Assembly: GCA_023441905.1 (NCBI GenBank)
Contig: JAEZNC010000202.1
Coordinates: 1 to 16,331, forward strand
Length of the DNA stretch: 16,331 nucleotides
Direction: 5' to 3'
Source of the DNA: Bacillota bacterium
GTDB lineage: Bacteria > Bacillota > Clostridia > Christensenellales > SZUA-584
Below are positions 1 to 7,550 of the stretch, in pieces. Each line of letters opens with the position of its first letter. The stretch's first letter is position 1. A program made the position numbers and the translations under genes. Below the pieces are notes generated by a model. That model did no database searches, was not told the origin of the DNA, and saw only the letters and a program-made list of their open reading frames with translations.

Positions 1-1862
1 CCCGAAGGGTCGTTTTTGGCCGCTGACACGTCGACAATGCGCGTATAATAATCAAGCGTATAGGTATCCGTGAAGCTTGCGGGGAACGTATACGTGAAAT
101 TGTTGCTGTCTGTCACTGCCAGATTCGAATCGGAAGCGGGGACGGAGGTATATTCCGAATCGGCGGCCCCGTTCTTGCTCACCGAAAATTTATGCCCGGC
201 GTTGTCTATCACGAGTTCCTGCCCGGCGGGAATCGTATCCACCACCGACATATTATCCATGGTCACCTTGTTTCTGTTGACCGTAATCGTCCAGCGGATA
301 TAGCCGCCGTTCTGATGGTTGTAATTCTCCGTGCCGCCCTGCGCGGTTTTGCCGATGAGGCCGCTGCCCGGAATGTTGCCGTCAACGTAATCTTTCGGCG
401 GGTCGGTGGAGGTGGGTTTTTGCGTCCATTCAAGCTGTGCCGTATTGCGGAAGTTAACGGCAGCGTTATTGTTGATATAATAGTTGGGGTCCCCAACCTT
501 CGTGTAATAAACCAGCCTTGCCGTGCGGTTCAGCGCGCCGCCCGACGGAAACCGATAATCAAGCGTACCCGATGTGCCGGAGCTTCCGAAGGTGCCGGCC
601 GTGTATGCATATTTGCCCCATTCGTTCGTTGTTGTGCTTTCCACGGTGGTCAGCGCACCGCCGTTCAGCGATATCTGAACCGGATGGCTGGTATCAAGGA
701 TCATGCCGATGGGCAGTATGTCGTGGATATACGCGCCCGTCACCGACCCGTTGTTCGGTACCGCTGCGGTCACTTCCCATCGAATCACATTCGGGTCCGA
801 ATCGTTCGGCGCGGTCTTGGTGATCCAGTTCGTCTGAACCGTCGCGGTCACGGGGCCTGCCAGCGTATCCGCGGCGTGCTTCACAGTCGCCGCATTGGTG
901 AATGTAGATTGATCTGCTGCTGTTGATGTTCCATCCTCAGCGCCAAAGGACGTCGGAGACGTTTTGTATTTAATTGTCTGTATCCCCGTGGTGTTCGGGT
1001 CGGTATCGGGAAATGTGTACGATACCTGATTCGCCGTCGTCAGGTCAAGGCCAGCGTCTGCCACGGACGTTGCCCCATGGCTAAAAGAACCGGACACGAA
1101 AGACTGATTTGAACTGTAAGCGTCCACCAGCGTATAACCGTCGAGTGCCCATCCTGTAGGTGGTGTCACTGTCACTGTCCATTCAATCGTGTTGTCAGCA
1201 GCGTTATATGCGCCGCTTTTTTCGAGTGTAATCTGCGGCGGTGTGGGCGGCGTACGCCGGAAAACGATGCTTTCGCTTCCGAGAGTGAGCGTCCGCTCCG
1301 TTTCATCGCCGTATTCGATATCGTTAAATGTCCCGCTTATGCCGATTTTGCCCCACATGGCACTATGAAGTGCGACATCATCAGTAAAATCAACGCGTAT
1401 GGTATTTGAATCGGCAAAACTCCATGTCCCCAAAAGCCACTGATCACCTGTGGTCTTGTCGCGGGCATAGATTTCACTTTCAGCACTGGTCGGTGTTTTA
1501 AATGTGATATCCTCCGGCAAATCGATGGTAAAAAAATTGGTTCCCGAGTATGTATTGATATCCGGCTCAACGCCGTCACTCAGACTAAATCCGTATGACA
1601 ATTCGATCTTCGAACCATTCGGGATGTCTGGGTAAACGCCTCCTACGGGGTCAATCACATGCTCGTCGGGATCTTTGACCGTGATCACAGATGGCCCGCC
1701 GGCGTCGCCGATAGCCCACGCTGTCCCATGCACAATCAGGTATTCCGTATGACCGGTTAAATCATTGGTGGACGGGCTGGCCGCCATGGCAATGCCCGCA
1801 ATAACAACCTGTATAATCAAACAGACTGCCAAACCCCAAACGATATATTTCTTCTTTTTCAT
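1..1862 (-). CDS. Large surface adhesin with repeated Ig-like (collagen-adhesin type) domains, partial
   Basis: An uninterrupted reading frame of 620 codons runs from an ATG at 1862 down to the left edge, so the C-terminus is missing. A GGGGA ribosome binding site lies about 8 bases upstream. Residues 1-27 form a signal peptide (Lys-rich start, hydrophobic core, AMA-A cleavage). Residues 40-200 resemble the N-terminal Ig-like adhesin domain of Gram-positive MSCRAMM proteins. At least three related domains follow, starting near 210, 345 and 500. They share a Lys on the first strand (ITLEK215, WITK349, LIGK505), a W-x-V/I-T strand (TIEWTVTV, VIRWEVTA, YIRWTITV), an Asp (VDAY, HDILP, VDTIP), and in the two complete ones an Asn near the end (FTN323, FRN473). 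That spacing suits self-forming Lys-Asn isopeptide bonds, an inference from family knowledge. An LPXTG or other anchor is expected but lies outside the window. The ligand is unknown. Confidence 0.85.
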   Translation of the reverse strand, partial: MKKKKYIVWGLAVCLIIQVVIAGIAMAASPSTNDLTGHTEYLIVHGTAWAIGDAGGPSVITVKDPDEHVIDPVGGVYPDIPNGSKIELSYGFSLSDGVEPDINTYSGTNFFTIDLPEDITFKTPTSAESEIYARDKTTGDQWLLGTWSFADSNTIRVDFTDDVALHSAMWGKIGISGTFNDIEYGDETERTLTLGSESIVFRRTPPTPPQITLEKSGAYNAADNTIEWTVTVTPPTGWALDGYTLVDAYSSNQSFVSGSFSHGATSVADAGLDLTTANQVSYTFPDTDPNTTGIQTIKYKTSPTSFGAEDGTSTAADQSTFTNAATVKHAADTLAGPVTATVQTNWITKTAPNDSDPNVIRWEVTAAVPNNGSVTGAYIHDILPIGMILDTSHPVQISLNGGALTTVESTTTNEWGKYAYTAGTFGSSGTSGTLDYRFPSGGALNRTARLVYYTKVGDPNYYINNNAAVNFRNTAQLEWTQKPTSTDPPKDYVDGNIPGSGLIGKTAQGGTENYNHQNGGYIRWTITVNRNKVTMDNMSVVDTIPAGQELVIDNAGHKFSVSKNGAADSEYTSVPASDSNLAVTDSNNFTYTFPASFTDTYTLDYYTRIVDVSAAKNDPS

Positions 1863-1955
1863 TTGTTTTTCCCCAATCTCAAGCTTTTAAGCATCAAAAA
1901 ACGAAGATAAATGACAAATCGATTTATAAAAATGATGAAAAATCGATATGCTTTA

Positions 1956-2010
1956 TTTTTTTCTATATTACACCGTTATTTAGAAAAGGTAAATGAAGAT
2001 TGTTCTTATT
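1956..2010 (-). promoter_or_regulatory. Tentative promoter of the adhesin gene
   Basis: On the minus strand TTTACC and TAATAT are separated by 17 bases, roughly 120-150 bases upstream of the adhesin ATG. Each hexamer matches the consensus at about four of six positions. Between it and the gene is an 8-bp inverted repeat (ATCGATTT at 1918-1925, AAATCGAT at 1940-1947) that could be a regulator site. The whole 1863-2045 gap is very AT-rich and holds no other gene I can support. Confidence 0.35.
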
Positions 2011-2044
2011 TTATTGAATAGTCATATAAACAATATAAAACGCA

Positions 2045-2075
2045 ACAAAAAAAGCACTGCTTAAGCAGCACTTCT
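2045..2075 (-). terminator. Rho-independent terminator of the small protein gene
   Basis: Read on the minus strand, a stem built on CTGC-TTAA-GCAG extends through two G-U wobbles to about nine pairs and is followed by seven T. The wobbles pair only in the minus-strand RNA, which sets its direction. It begins about 15 bases after the stop codon of the 2090-2359 gene. Confidence 0.8.
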
Positions 2076-2089
2076 TAATTCAACGCGGT

Positions 2090-2359
2090 TTAACCTAATT
2101 TTTTGCAATATTCATGGCCTTTGTTTGTAAATTCGAGCCAAAACGGGACCTTGTTCTTGGTTTCTTTTTTGGTATGCTTCATCAGATACTCGTCATCAAT
2201 GAGCTTACGCAAAGTGACAATGAAGCCTCTCCATTCATCGTCGTTCATCGTCTCTATCAGATTATCGACGGCAAATGTCAGCGACACGCCATCGGGCAGC
2301 TGCTTTTCAATTTCCGCTAATTTTCTTAAAACCTTTTCTTCTTGACCATTGCTTAACAT
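2090..2359 (-). CDS. Small hypothetical protein, possible winged-helix fold (89 aa)
   Basis: A short, charged, soluble protein of 89 residues with no signal peptide or membrane segment. The N-terminal half (EEKVLRKLAEIEKQLPDG) looks helical. The C-terminal part ends in a strand-like FWLEFTNKGHEYCKKLG, which resembles the wing and final helix of winged-helix proteins, but I see no clear family match. The frame is open further upstream to a GTG at 2413. However, a TATAAT box overlaps that GTG, so the transcript should start inside the longer frame; I therefore chose the ATG at 2359. An AGGAGG at 2376-2381 lies 16 bases before this ATG, an unusually long gap. The gene has its own promoter and terminator, so it is probably monocistronic. 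Function unknown. Confidence 0.6.
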   Translation of the reverse strand: MLSNGQEEKVLRKLAEIEKQLPDGVSLTFAVDNLIETMNDDEWRGFIVTLRKLIDDEYLMKHTKKETKNKVPFWLEFTNKGHEYCKKLG

Positions 2360-2401
2360 GATGCTTATTCGTATGCCTCCTCGAGTTCTCAAACCGCACG
2401 A

Positions 2402-2434
2402 CTTATTATACACAGTTTAAGCCGGAACACAAGG
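2402..2434 (-). promoter_or_regulatory. Sigma-A type promoter of the small protein gene
   Basis: On the minus strand a perfect TATAAT is preceded by TG one base away plus another TG (TGTGTATAAT) and, 16 bases further up, by TTGTGT. The start point would fall about 40 bases before the ATG at 2359. This rules out the longer GTG-initiated frame. Confidence 0.6.
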
Positions 2435-2680
2435 GGAGATTCTTTCAACTTTCCTTAAGAATATTTTCATTATTATTATATTAGGCGTTTTTTCATGCCA
2501 AATTGCCAATTCGCCATTGTAATATTAACCATTTATCCGCTGCACATTTCTTCGCCAGTCATTCAGGCTTCACAGATGGCTTGCACCCGCCATGAGCACT
2601 GCGTTTGACAGCCTTTTTGTAATTCGCTCCGCTCAATGCTTCACACCAGTGAAGCGGACGGGCGATTGCGCCTTAGCCCA

Positions 2681-2715
2681 TAAAAAGACGGGACGGCAAC
2701 ACGCCAATCCCGTCT
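2681..2715 (-). terminator. Rho-independent terminator of the acyl-CoA synthetase gene
   Basis: On the minus strand AGACGGGA pairs perfectly with TCCCGTCT (8 bp), with an inner GGC/GCC pair and a T5 tail. It starts about 15 bases after the synthetase stop codon. The rest of the 2435-2680 gap has small hairpins (for example GCTTCAC at 2638 with GTGAAGC) but no gene I can support. Confidence 0.9.
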
Positions 2716-2730
2716 GTGGTTTGTTCAATT

Positions 2731-4392
2731 TCAGGCGTCGCCCTCTTCACCCGCCGCAAGGCCCAGTTCCTGCTCGCCCCATTCGCGCAGCTTGTACTTT
2801 TGTATCTTGCCGCTCGCCGTCATCGGGAACGTATCCACAAAGCGCACATAGCGCGGCGCTTTGTGCTTCGAAAGGCCGTCCTTCACGAATTGAATCATGG
2901 TTTCCTCGGTCTCGGTTGCACCGGGCTTTAATATGATGCAGGCCAGCACCTCTTCACCGTATTTATGATCCCGAACGCCTACCACCTGCACATCCGAAAC
3001 CGACGGGTGCGTATAGAGGAACTCTTCGATTTCGCGCGGATAAATGTTCTCGCCGCCCCGAATAATCATGTCCTTTAAACGCCCGGTAATTCTGTAATAG
3101 CCGTTCTCATCGCGAACACCCAAATCTCCCGTGTGCAGCCAGCCGTCCTTGTCAATCACCTGTGCGGTGGCTTCGGGCATTTTGTAATACCCTTTCATCA
3201 CATGATAACCGCGCGTCACGATTTCGCCGACCGTGTTCGGCGGCACGTCATTGCCCGTTTCGGGGTCAATCACTTTGGCTTCCACGTTCGGATAAGCACG
3301 CCCGACCGTGGACACACGAATCTCGAGAGGATCGTTCACGGTGGACTGCGTGATGCCCGGCGATGACTCAGTCTGCCCGTACACACTCGTGATGTGGCGC
3401 ATATTCATCTTGTCGGCAGCCGCCTTCATCACTTCAACGGGGCACGTGGAGCCCGCCATAATGCCGGTGCGCATATGTGACAGATCGTATTTGGGGAAAT
3501 CGGGATGCTCCATCATGGCAATAAACATCGTCGGCACGCCGTGAACCGCCGTGCATTTCTCAGATTCGAGCACACCGAGCACGCGCGTGGGATGGAAATG
3601 GTCCACAAACACCATCGTTGTGTCGTTGGTGATGGAAGCCATCACGCCAAGCACACACCCGAAGCAATGAAACAGCGGCACTGTGATGCAAAGGCGGTCC
3701 TCTTCGGAAAACGCCATCGACTCGCCGATGATCTTGCCGTTATTGATCAGGTTAAAATGCGTGAGCATCACGCCCTTGGGAAATCCGGTTGTCCCCGATG
3801 TATACTGCATGTTGATAACGTCGTGCGGGTCACATTCCGCCTGACGTGCCGCACGTTCTTCCTCGTTCACCTTTTCGGAGAGTGCGAGTACATCGCTCCA
3901 ATGATACATACCGGGGTGGTTTTCTTCGTCCAGAAAGACGACTGTTTTTAAAAAAGGCAGTTTCTTGCTGTTTAATTTCCCGGGATCGCTTTTCTCAAGC
4001 TCGGGACAAACGGCATTGATATGTTCAACATAGTTGTTGTCCTTTGTGCCGCCCATCATGATGAGCATGGTGGCATCGGATTGTTTGAGCAGATATTCGA
4101 GCTCAAACTTTTTGTAGTTGGTGTTGACCGTTACAAGCACGGCACCGATTTTGGCAGTGGCAAACTGCGACTGCACCCACTGCGGATAGTTTGTCGCCCA
4201 GATGGCCACATGATCACCCTTCTTAACGCCCATGGCCATCAACCCGCGCGCCACGTGATCGCACTCGGCCTTAAACTCGGCCGTTGTATAGCGCAGCCCT
4301 TCCAAAGGATGAATGCTGCATTCCTTATCCGGATATTCCTTCGCTTTCATATCCAGCCAATCGCCTATCGTCATGTGAATAAATTCCGGCAT
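2731..4392 (-). CDS. AMP-forming acyl-CoA synthetase (AMP-binding, ANL superfamily)
   Basis: A complete cytosolic enzyme of 553 residues, the usual length for the family. It activates a carboxylic acid with ATP to an acyl-adenylate and then forms the CoA thioester. All core motifs are present: the phosphate loop YTSGTTGFPKG at 197-207, YGQTE at 338-342, the ATP-binding TGD at 421-423, the hinge GRLKDMIIRGGENIYP at 437-452, and the catalytic lysine in SGKIQ (Lys529). No membrane segments are visible. The ATG at 4392 has GGAGGGG five bases upstream. The gene is alone between a T-box leader and a terminator. The sequence does not fix the acid; the close clostridial family is annotated as medium/long-chain or general acyl-CoA ligase. 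The leucine-type T-box makes a branched-chain acid such as isovalerate an attractive candidate, which is inference only. Confidence 0.95.
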   Translation of the reverse strand: MPEFIHMTIGDWLDMKAKEYPDKECSIHPLEGLRYTTAEFKAECDHVARGLMAMGVKKGDHVAIWATNYPQWVQSQFATAKIGAVLVTVNTNYKKFELEYLLKQSDATMLIMMGGTKDNNYVEHINAVCPELEKSDPGKLNSKKLPFLKTVVFLDEENHPGMYHWSDVLALSEKVNEEERAARQAECDPHDVINMQYTSGTTGFPKGVMLTHFNLINNGKIIGESMAFSEEDRLCITVPLFHCFGCVLGVMASITNDTTMVFVDHFHPTRVLGVLESEKCTAVHGVPTMFIAMMEHPDFPKYDLSHMRTGIMAGSTCPVEVMKAAADKMNMRHITSVYGQTESSPGITQSTVNDPLEIRVSTVGRAYPNVEAKVIDPETGNDVPPNTVGEIVTRGYHVMKGYYKMPEATAQVIDKDGWLHTGDLGVRDENGYYRITGRLKDMIIRGGENIYPREIEEFLYTHPSVSDVQVVGVRDHKYGEEVLACIILKPGATETEETMIQFVKDGLSKHKAPRYVRFVDTFPMTASGKIQKYKLREWGEQELGLAAGEEGDA

Positions 4393-4445
4393 GGTATCCC
4401 CTCCATCATATTCTTTAAAAACTTATTGCCCCACTTTTTTGGTAT

Positions 4446-4480
4446 AAAAAAAGCCTTCGTCCATACAGAGACGAAAGGCT
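4446..4480 (-). terminator. T-box attenuator (regulatory terminator)
   Basis: On the minus strand AGCCTTTCGTC pairs with GACGAAGGCT (one bulged T), followed by T7. Its 5' arm overlaps the end of the T-box antiterminator sequence, giving the mutually exclusive pairing expected of a transcriptional T-box. It ends about 50 bases before the synthetase ATG. Confidence 0.93.
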
Positions 4481-4722
4481 TCGCGGTACCACTCTGCTTG
4501 CGGGTATACGCCCGCCAGCTCAATCAAGGGCTTATGGCCTAAAGCCGTTACCCTTTCCTTAATTAACGCATAAGGGGGTCGTCAGCGCCTACTCGGTTCA
4601 GTGCTGAAGCTCCGGGGCGAGTTCACCTTGCTGCCGCGTCCGCCTTGCACCATCCGGCGGCTCTCTACACGCTGGCTCGAAAAGCTACTAATCCCCATCA
4701 CAGCCGATAAAAATCTATAATT
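4446..4722 (-). promoter_or_regulatory. T-box leader riboswitch, probably leucine-specific (CUC specifier)
   Basis: The minus-strand leader has the hallmarks of a T-box. The T-box sequence AGAGTGGTACCGCG is at 4495-4482, immediately before the attenuator. The distal Stem I is AGAGAG-CCGCC-GGATGGTG-CAA-GGCGG. The Specifier loop is GTGAACTCGCCCCGGAGC. Aligning its GCC-CCGGAG flank with the usual ACC-TTGGAG flank of T-boxes puts the specifier at CTC (4621-4619), a leucine codon followed by a purine. The antiterminator TGGT would pair with an ACCA tRNA end, agreeing with the A73 of bacterial tRNA-Leu. Uncharged tRNA-Leu should therefore allow read-through into the acyl-CoA synthetase. The T-box itself is very secure; the amino-acid assignment is by alignment from memory and less so. 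Confidence 0.93.
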
Positions 4723-4728
4723 GAATTT

Positions 4729-4757
4729 ATTATATGATAGGCCGGAAACCGTGTCAA
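4729..4757 (-). promoter_or_regulatory. Consensus promoter of the T-box/acyl-CoA synthetase unit
   Basis: On the minus strand TTGACA (4757-4752) and TATAAT (4734-4729) are exactly 17 bases apart, a perfect sigma-A consensus. Transcription would begin near 4722, at the 5' end of the T-box leader. Control is thus probably exerted mainly at attenuation rather than initiation. Confidence 0.92.
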
Positions 4758-4838
4758 CTGTTACAAGGCTTTTTTATTCATTAAATAGAGTTCTGTCAAC
4801 TATTTTATTGGGCTGTGCTTCCATAACTTGTATAAATA

Positions 4839-4867
4839 TGGACATTTCCAAATGTATGCTATATAGT
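4839..4867 (+). promoter_or_regulatory. Promoter of the DUF2569 gene pair
   Basis: TGGACA (4839-4844) and TATAGT (4862-4867) are separated by 17 bases. The promoter is divergent from the T-box promoter about 80 bases away. It lies over the upstream TTG of the open frame, so translation must begin at the inner ATG at 4945. Confidence 0.7.
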
Positions 4868-4944
4868 TGATGGTGAACGGTAAATACGACAGTACAGTAT
4901 TGACGATCTTGCGCTTCATGATTAATGATTCGAAAAGGATTGAC

Positions 4945-5421
4945 ATGAGAAAATATTTGGGCGAAGCACCGCTGACAATCGGCGGATGGCTGTTTCTCAT
5001 CGCCGCACGGCTCATATTTGGAATTGCAAACAGCGGCAAGGCCCTTTATCAAGTCTTTGATTTGCAGCCGGATTTGCCAAGCCGGATTATACAAATCCTG
5101 TCCGCACTCCTTGTTGTCTTGGCTTTTGCTGCATGCACGTTTCTCTTAAAAAGACATAAAGCTTTTCCGGTCAGCTTTATTATATTTAATTCGTGCGCTA
5201 TCGTATTTAACATATTCGCGGTTTGCATATCCCTCACCGCAGGTGTTGCCCCAACAAATACATTTTGGATTCTGTCTGCCGCAATCCCCGCAGTCAGCGG
5301 TACTGTTTGCATCGTATACACGCTGCGTTCAGAGCGCGTGAAAAAAACCTTCGTCTTCACCTGGAACGAAAAGCTCGACCAACGGTTGGTTGACAGGGTC
5401 AACCAATCAGCGCAAACATAA
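4945..5421 (+). CDS. DUF2569-like four-helix membrane protein, copy 1 (158 aa)
   Basis: A small integral membrane protein with about four hydrophobic helices (roughly residues 12-30, 49-68, 75-98 and 106-127). It has the N-terminal LxxAPLTIGGWL and, after the last helix, SERVKKTF (129-136), both recalling the DUF2569 family, whose function is not known. The ATG at 4945 is chosen because it aligns exactly with the start of the neighbouring paralogue, has AAAGGA seven bases upstream, and lies downstream of the promoter that overlaps the longer frame. The second copy follows after 83 bases with no terminator, so they are probably co-transcribed. A perfect 9-bp inverted repeat (TTGGTTGAC/GTCAACCAA, 5386-5406) lies in the last codons, without a T tract. 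Confidence 0.8.
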   Translation: MRKYLGEAPLTIGGWLFLIAARLIFGIANSGKALYQVFDLQPDLPSRIIQILSALLVVLAFAACTFLLKRHKAFPVSFIIFNSCAIVFNIFAVCISLTAGVAPTNTFWILSAAIPAVSGTVCIVYTLRSERVKKTFVFTWNEKLDQRLVDRVNQSAQT

Positions 5422-5504
5422 AACTTGCATGTTATCGATTTGATTGTGGGCACGCTTATTACGGCTGTTACAGATACTCAGTTATGATGACTTTAGGGGG
5501 ATCT

Positions 5505-5960
5505 ATGAAAAGAGATTTGGGCGATGCGCCGCTGACAATCGGCGGATGGCTGATTTTTATCGGCATACGTTTTTTCGTTGTCACAATGGTTATCGGCAGC
5601 GATGCCGTCAGAACACTCCATATGAAGTTTAATGCTTTGCAATTACTGTTTATACTCCTATTTATATATACTTTTATTGTTCTCGTATTTTTCTCAAAAA
5701 GGCACAAAGCCTTCCCCGTCACATATATCATCATCGAGTCCTTGTTGTTGCTTCGCAGTATCATAAGTTTGATTGTGAATTTAAAATCTTCCAATGTAAA
5801 TGTGATACTCGCTGCAGCCATCCCAGTCGCAATAGGCGGCATATGCATTGCTTACATATTTCTTTCCGAGCGGGTTAAAAAAACATTTGTCTGCTACTGG
5901 AACGAAAAACCCGATCAACGGTTTGTCGACAAAGCAAACGGCATACCTTCCATTGATTGA
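5505..5960 (+). CDS. DUF2569-like four-helix membrane protein, copy 2 (151 aa)
   Basis: A paralogue of the preceding gene with the same plan: LGDAPLTIGGWL at the N-terminus, four hydrophobic helices, a KRHKAFPV loop shared with copy 1 and SERVKKTF at 121-128, then a hydrophilic tail with WNEKPDQRFVD. The two copies are nearly identical in DNA over the first dozen codons but diverge strongly inside the helices. This suggests an old duplication with constraint on the loops and cytosolic tail. The ATG at 5505 has AGGGGG four bases upstream. The role is unknown; the family is only described as a membrane domain. Confidence 0.8.
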   Translation: MKRDLGDAPLTIGGWLIFIGIRFFVVTMVIGSDAVRTLHMKFNALQLLFILLFIYTFIVLVFFSKRHKAFPVTYIIIESLLLLRSIISLIVNLKSSNVNVILAAAIPVAIGGICIAYIFLSERVKKTFVCYWNEKPDQRFVDKANGIPSID

Positions 5961-6028
5961 ATGCGCGAATGAGTTGATGGATCTTCGTCCTCCGCCAGCA
6001 ATCTCATCAGCCGGGGCTGTTTCCAGGC

Positions 6029-6057
6029 TGGTCAACACCGGATGGTTTTGATAAAAT
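6029..6057 (+). promoter_or_regulatory. Probable promoter of the AEC transporter gene
   Basis: TGGTCA (6029-6034) and TAAAAT (6052-6057) are 17 bases apart, with an extended TGA before the -10 box. It lies 47 bases before the transporter ATG and downstream of the DUF2569 pair. Confidence 0.5.
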
Positions 6058-6103
6058 GAAATGGATTCGCAAACTTGCATAGACATAATTATCGGAGGCG
6101 TCA

Positions 6104-7033
6104 ATGGATAAACTCGTTGGTGTGCTGCAAATGATACTGCCCGTGGTGCTGATGCTGGTCATCGGCATGGTCTGCCGCAAAAAAGGCATCGTGCAAAAGC
6201 AGGGAATCGACGGACTTAAGGCACTCGTGGTGAACGTGGCGCTGCCCGCCGTACTCATCAAGGCGTTTTACACAGCCTCTTACGGGCTCAGCATCATCAT
6301 CATCGCCTTGTCCATGTTTGCCGTTTGTCTTACCGCGATGGGCCTTGGATTTGCGTTTAAAAAACTCACAAAATCGCCCATGGCCACGGTTCCTTTTCTT
6401 TTTACGGGCTTTGAAGCCGGTATGCTCGGCTACGCGCTGTATACGCTGCTTTTCGGCGCGGATGCCGTCACCAATTTTGCCACGGTGGACTTGGGGCAGG
6501 TGCTTTTCGTATTCACCGTGTATTTAACCATGCTGAACGGCACATCACAGCGCAGCGCCAAATCTGTGCTGAAAGGCTTGGTTTCCTCCCCCGTCATCAT
6601 TTCGATTGCCGTCGGCGTGATCCTCGGCGCGACCGGCCTTGCCGGTGTGATCAGCGCCTCCCCCGCGGGCGGCATCGTCCTGCATGTGCTCGATTTTATC
6701 GCGGCCCCCACGGCCGCCGTCATATTGTTTGTTGTGGGGTATGAGCTGGAATTCAAAAAAGCCAAATTTGGCCTTGCGCTGTCCGTGGTATTCTCGCGCC
6801 TTGTCATGATGGCTGCCCTCGGCGCGCTCGTGCTGCTGGGTCTCAGTGCGGTCATCCCCGTCAGTGAGACGCTCAAATGGGCTGTTATTTTGATGTTTTT
6901 GCTGCCGCCGCCGTTTGTGCTGCCCATATTCGGCAAAAACGAAAACGAAGGCGCTTTTGTATCCGCATCACTTTCGCTCTCAACGTTGCTGTCTCTCGCG
7001 GCCTTCGCCGTCATCGCGGTTTTAATCGTTTGA
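6104..7033 (+). CDS. AEC (auxin efflux carrier) family transporter
   Basis: A 309-residue, very hydrophobic protein with about ten membrane helices arranged in two halves joined near residues 145-155, the size and layout of bacterial AEC-family (Mem_trans) permeases. Typical features are the N-terminal VLPVVLMLVIGMVCRKKG, the VNVALPAVLIKAF helix, and the C-terminal LLPPPFVLPIF with a proline-broken helix. Bacterial members carry small organic acids such as malate or lactate, or other anions; the substrate cannot be read from this sequence. The ATG at 6104 has CGGAGG six bases upstream. It converges with the TSUP genes; I found no convincing terminator in the 103-base gap between them. Confidence 0.9.
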   Translation: MDKLVGVLQMILPVVLMLVIGMVCRKKGIVQKQGIDGLKALVVNVALPAVLIKAFYTASYGLSIIIIALSMFAVCLTAMGLGFAFKKLTKSPMATVPFLFTGFEAGMLGYALYTLLFGADAVTNFATVDLGQVLFVFTVYLTMLNGTSQRSAKSVLKGLVSSPVIISIAVGVILGATGLAGVISASPAGGIVLHVLDFIAAPTAAVILFVVGYELEFKKAKFGLALSVVFSRLVMMAALGALVLLGLSAVIPVSETLKWAVILMFLLPPPFVLPIFGKNENEGAFVSASLSLSTLLSLAAFAVIAVLIV

Positions 7034-7136
7034 TAGTCGGTTCCGTTGCTATCATGGCGGACATCGAAATTATTTTTTTCAATATTGCTAACTGCTGAAA
7101 ACAAAAGCACTGGCCGTTCACAATGAGATACTCAGA

Positions 7137-7550
7137 TCACTGAGACCTGTGGGTTTCGCCATTGCTGCCGTCATTTCTTCTTTTCTTCAGCCATGGCAAG
7201 ATCTCTCCGCGCCAGCCCCTGAGCAGCGCAGCGATGATTAAGAACACCGCGAATATGATGCGCAGCGGGTCTTCTTCAATGGCGGACGCAAGCCAATATC
7301 CGCCCGCGCCGCCGACCATACCGAACAATGTTAAAAAAAGTGCGGGCTTCAAACTCACGTTTTTCTGGCGGAAGTGCGACACCAGCGCGGCTGCCGCCAT
7401 GGGTAGATATGCAAACAGCGTCATGCCTTGCGCTTCATGCTGCGAAATCCCCATGAACAAGGTGAGCGCCGGAATCAGCACGATACCGCCGCCAAGGCCC
7501 ATACCGCCCACCACGCCGAACAGCACCCCGAGCAGCGCAAACAGTATCAA
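7137..7550 (-). CDS. TSUP/TauE-SafE family half-permease, second half (137 aa)
   Basis: A membrane protein of 137 residues with about four helices and the family's glycine-rich first-helix motif (LFGVVGGMGLGGGIVLIPAL). A full-length TSUP permease has about 250 residues and two such halves; this gene carries one. It ends in a basic, hydrophilic tail (WLKKRRNDGSNG). The likely start is a TTG at 7550 that overlaps the TGA stop of the upstream half by two bases, with GAGG eight bases before it, indicating translational coupling. Family members export sulfite, sulfoacetate or related organosulfur anions; substrate here is unknown. It most likely forms a hetero-oligomer with the first half. Confidence 0.88.
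   Translation of the reverse strand: MILFALLGVLFGVVGGMGLGGGIVLIPALTLFMGISQHEAQGMTLFAYLPMAAAALVSHFRQKNVSLKPALFLTLFGMVGGAGGYWLASAIEEDPLRIIFAVFLIIAALLRGWRGEILPWLKKRRNDGSNGETHRSQ

Noticed and set aside
192..926. Long plus-strand open frame of 244 codons
   Set aside because: It lies antisense to the adhesin, whose signal peptide, repeats and ribosome binding site are convincing; the product is Arg-rich and lacks domain character.
2568..2622. Plus-strand AGGCT/AGCCT-TTTTT terminator-like structure
   Set aside because: The arms are only 5 bp with a very long loop and there is no plus-strand gene upstream to terminate.
3505..3951. Plus-strand frame of 148 codons
   Set aside because: Antisense to the acyl-CoA synthetase core; His/Arg-rich low-complexity product typical of a shadow frame.
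6430..7110. Minus-strand frame of 226 codons
   Set aside because: Antisense to the AEC transporter; the plus strand has a proper start and ten hydrophobic helices.
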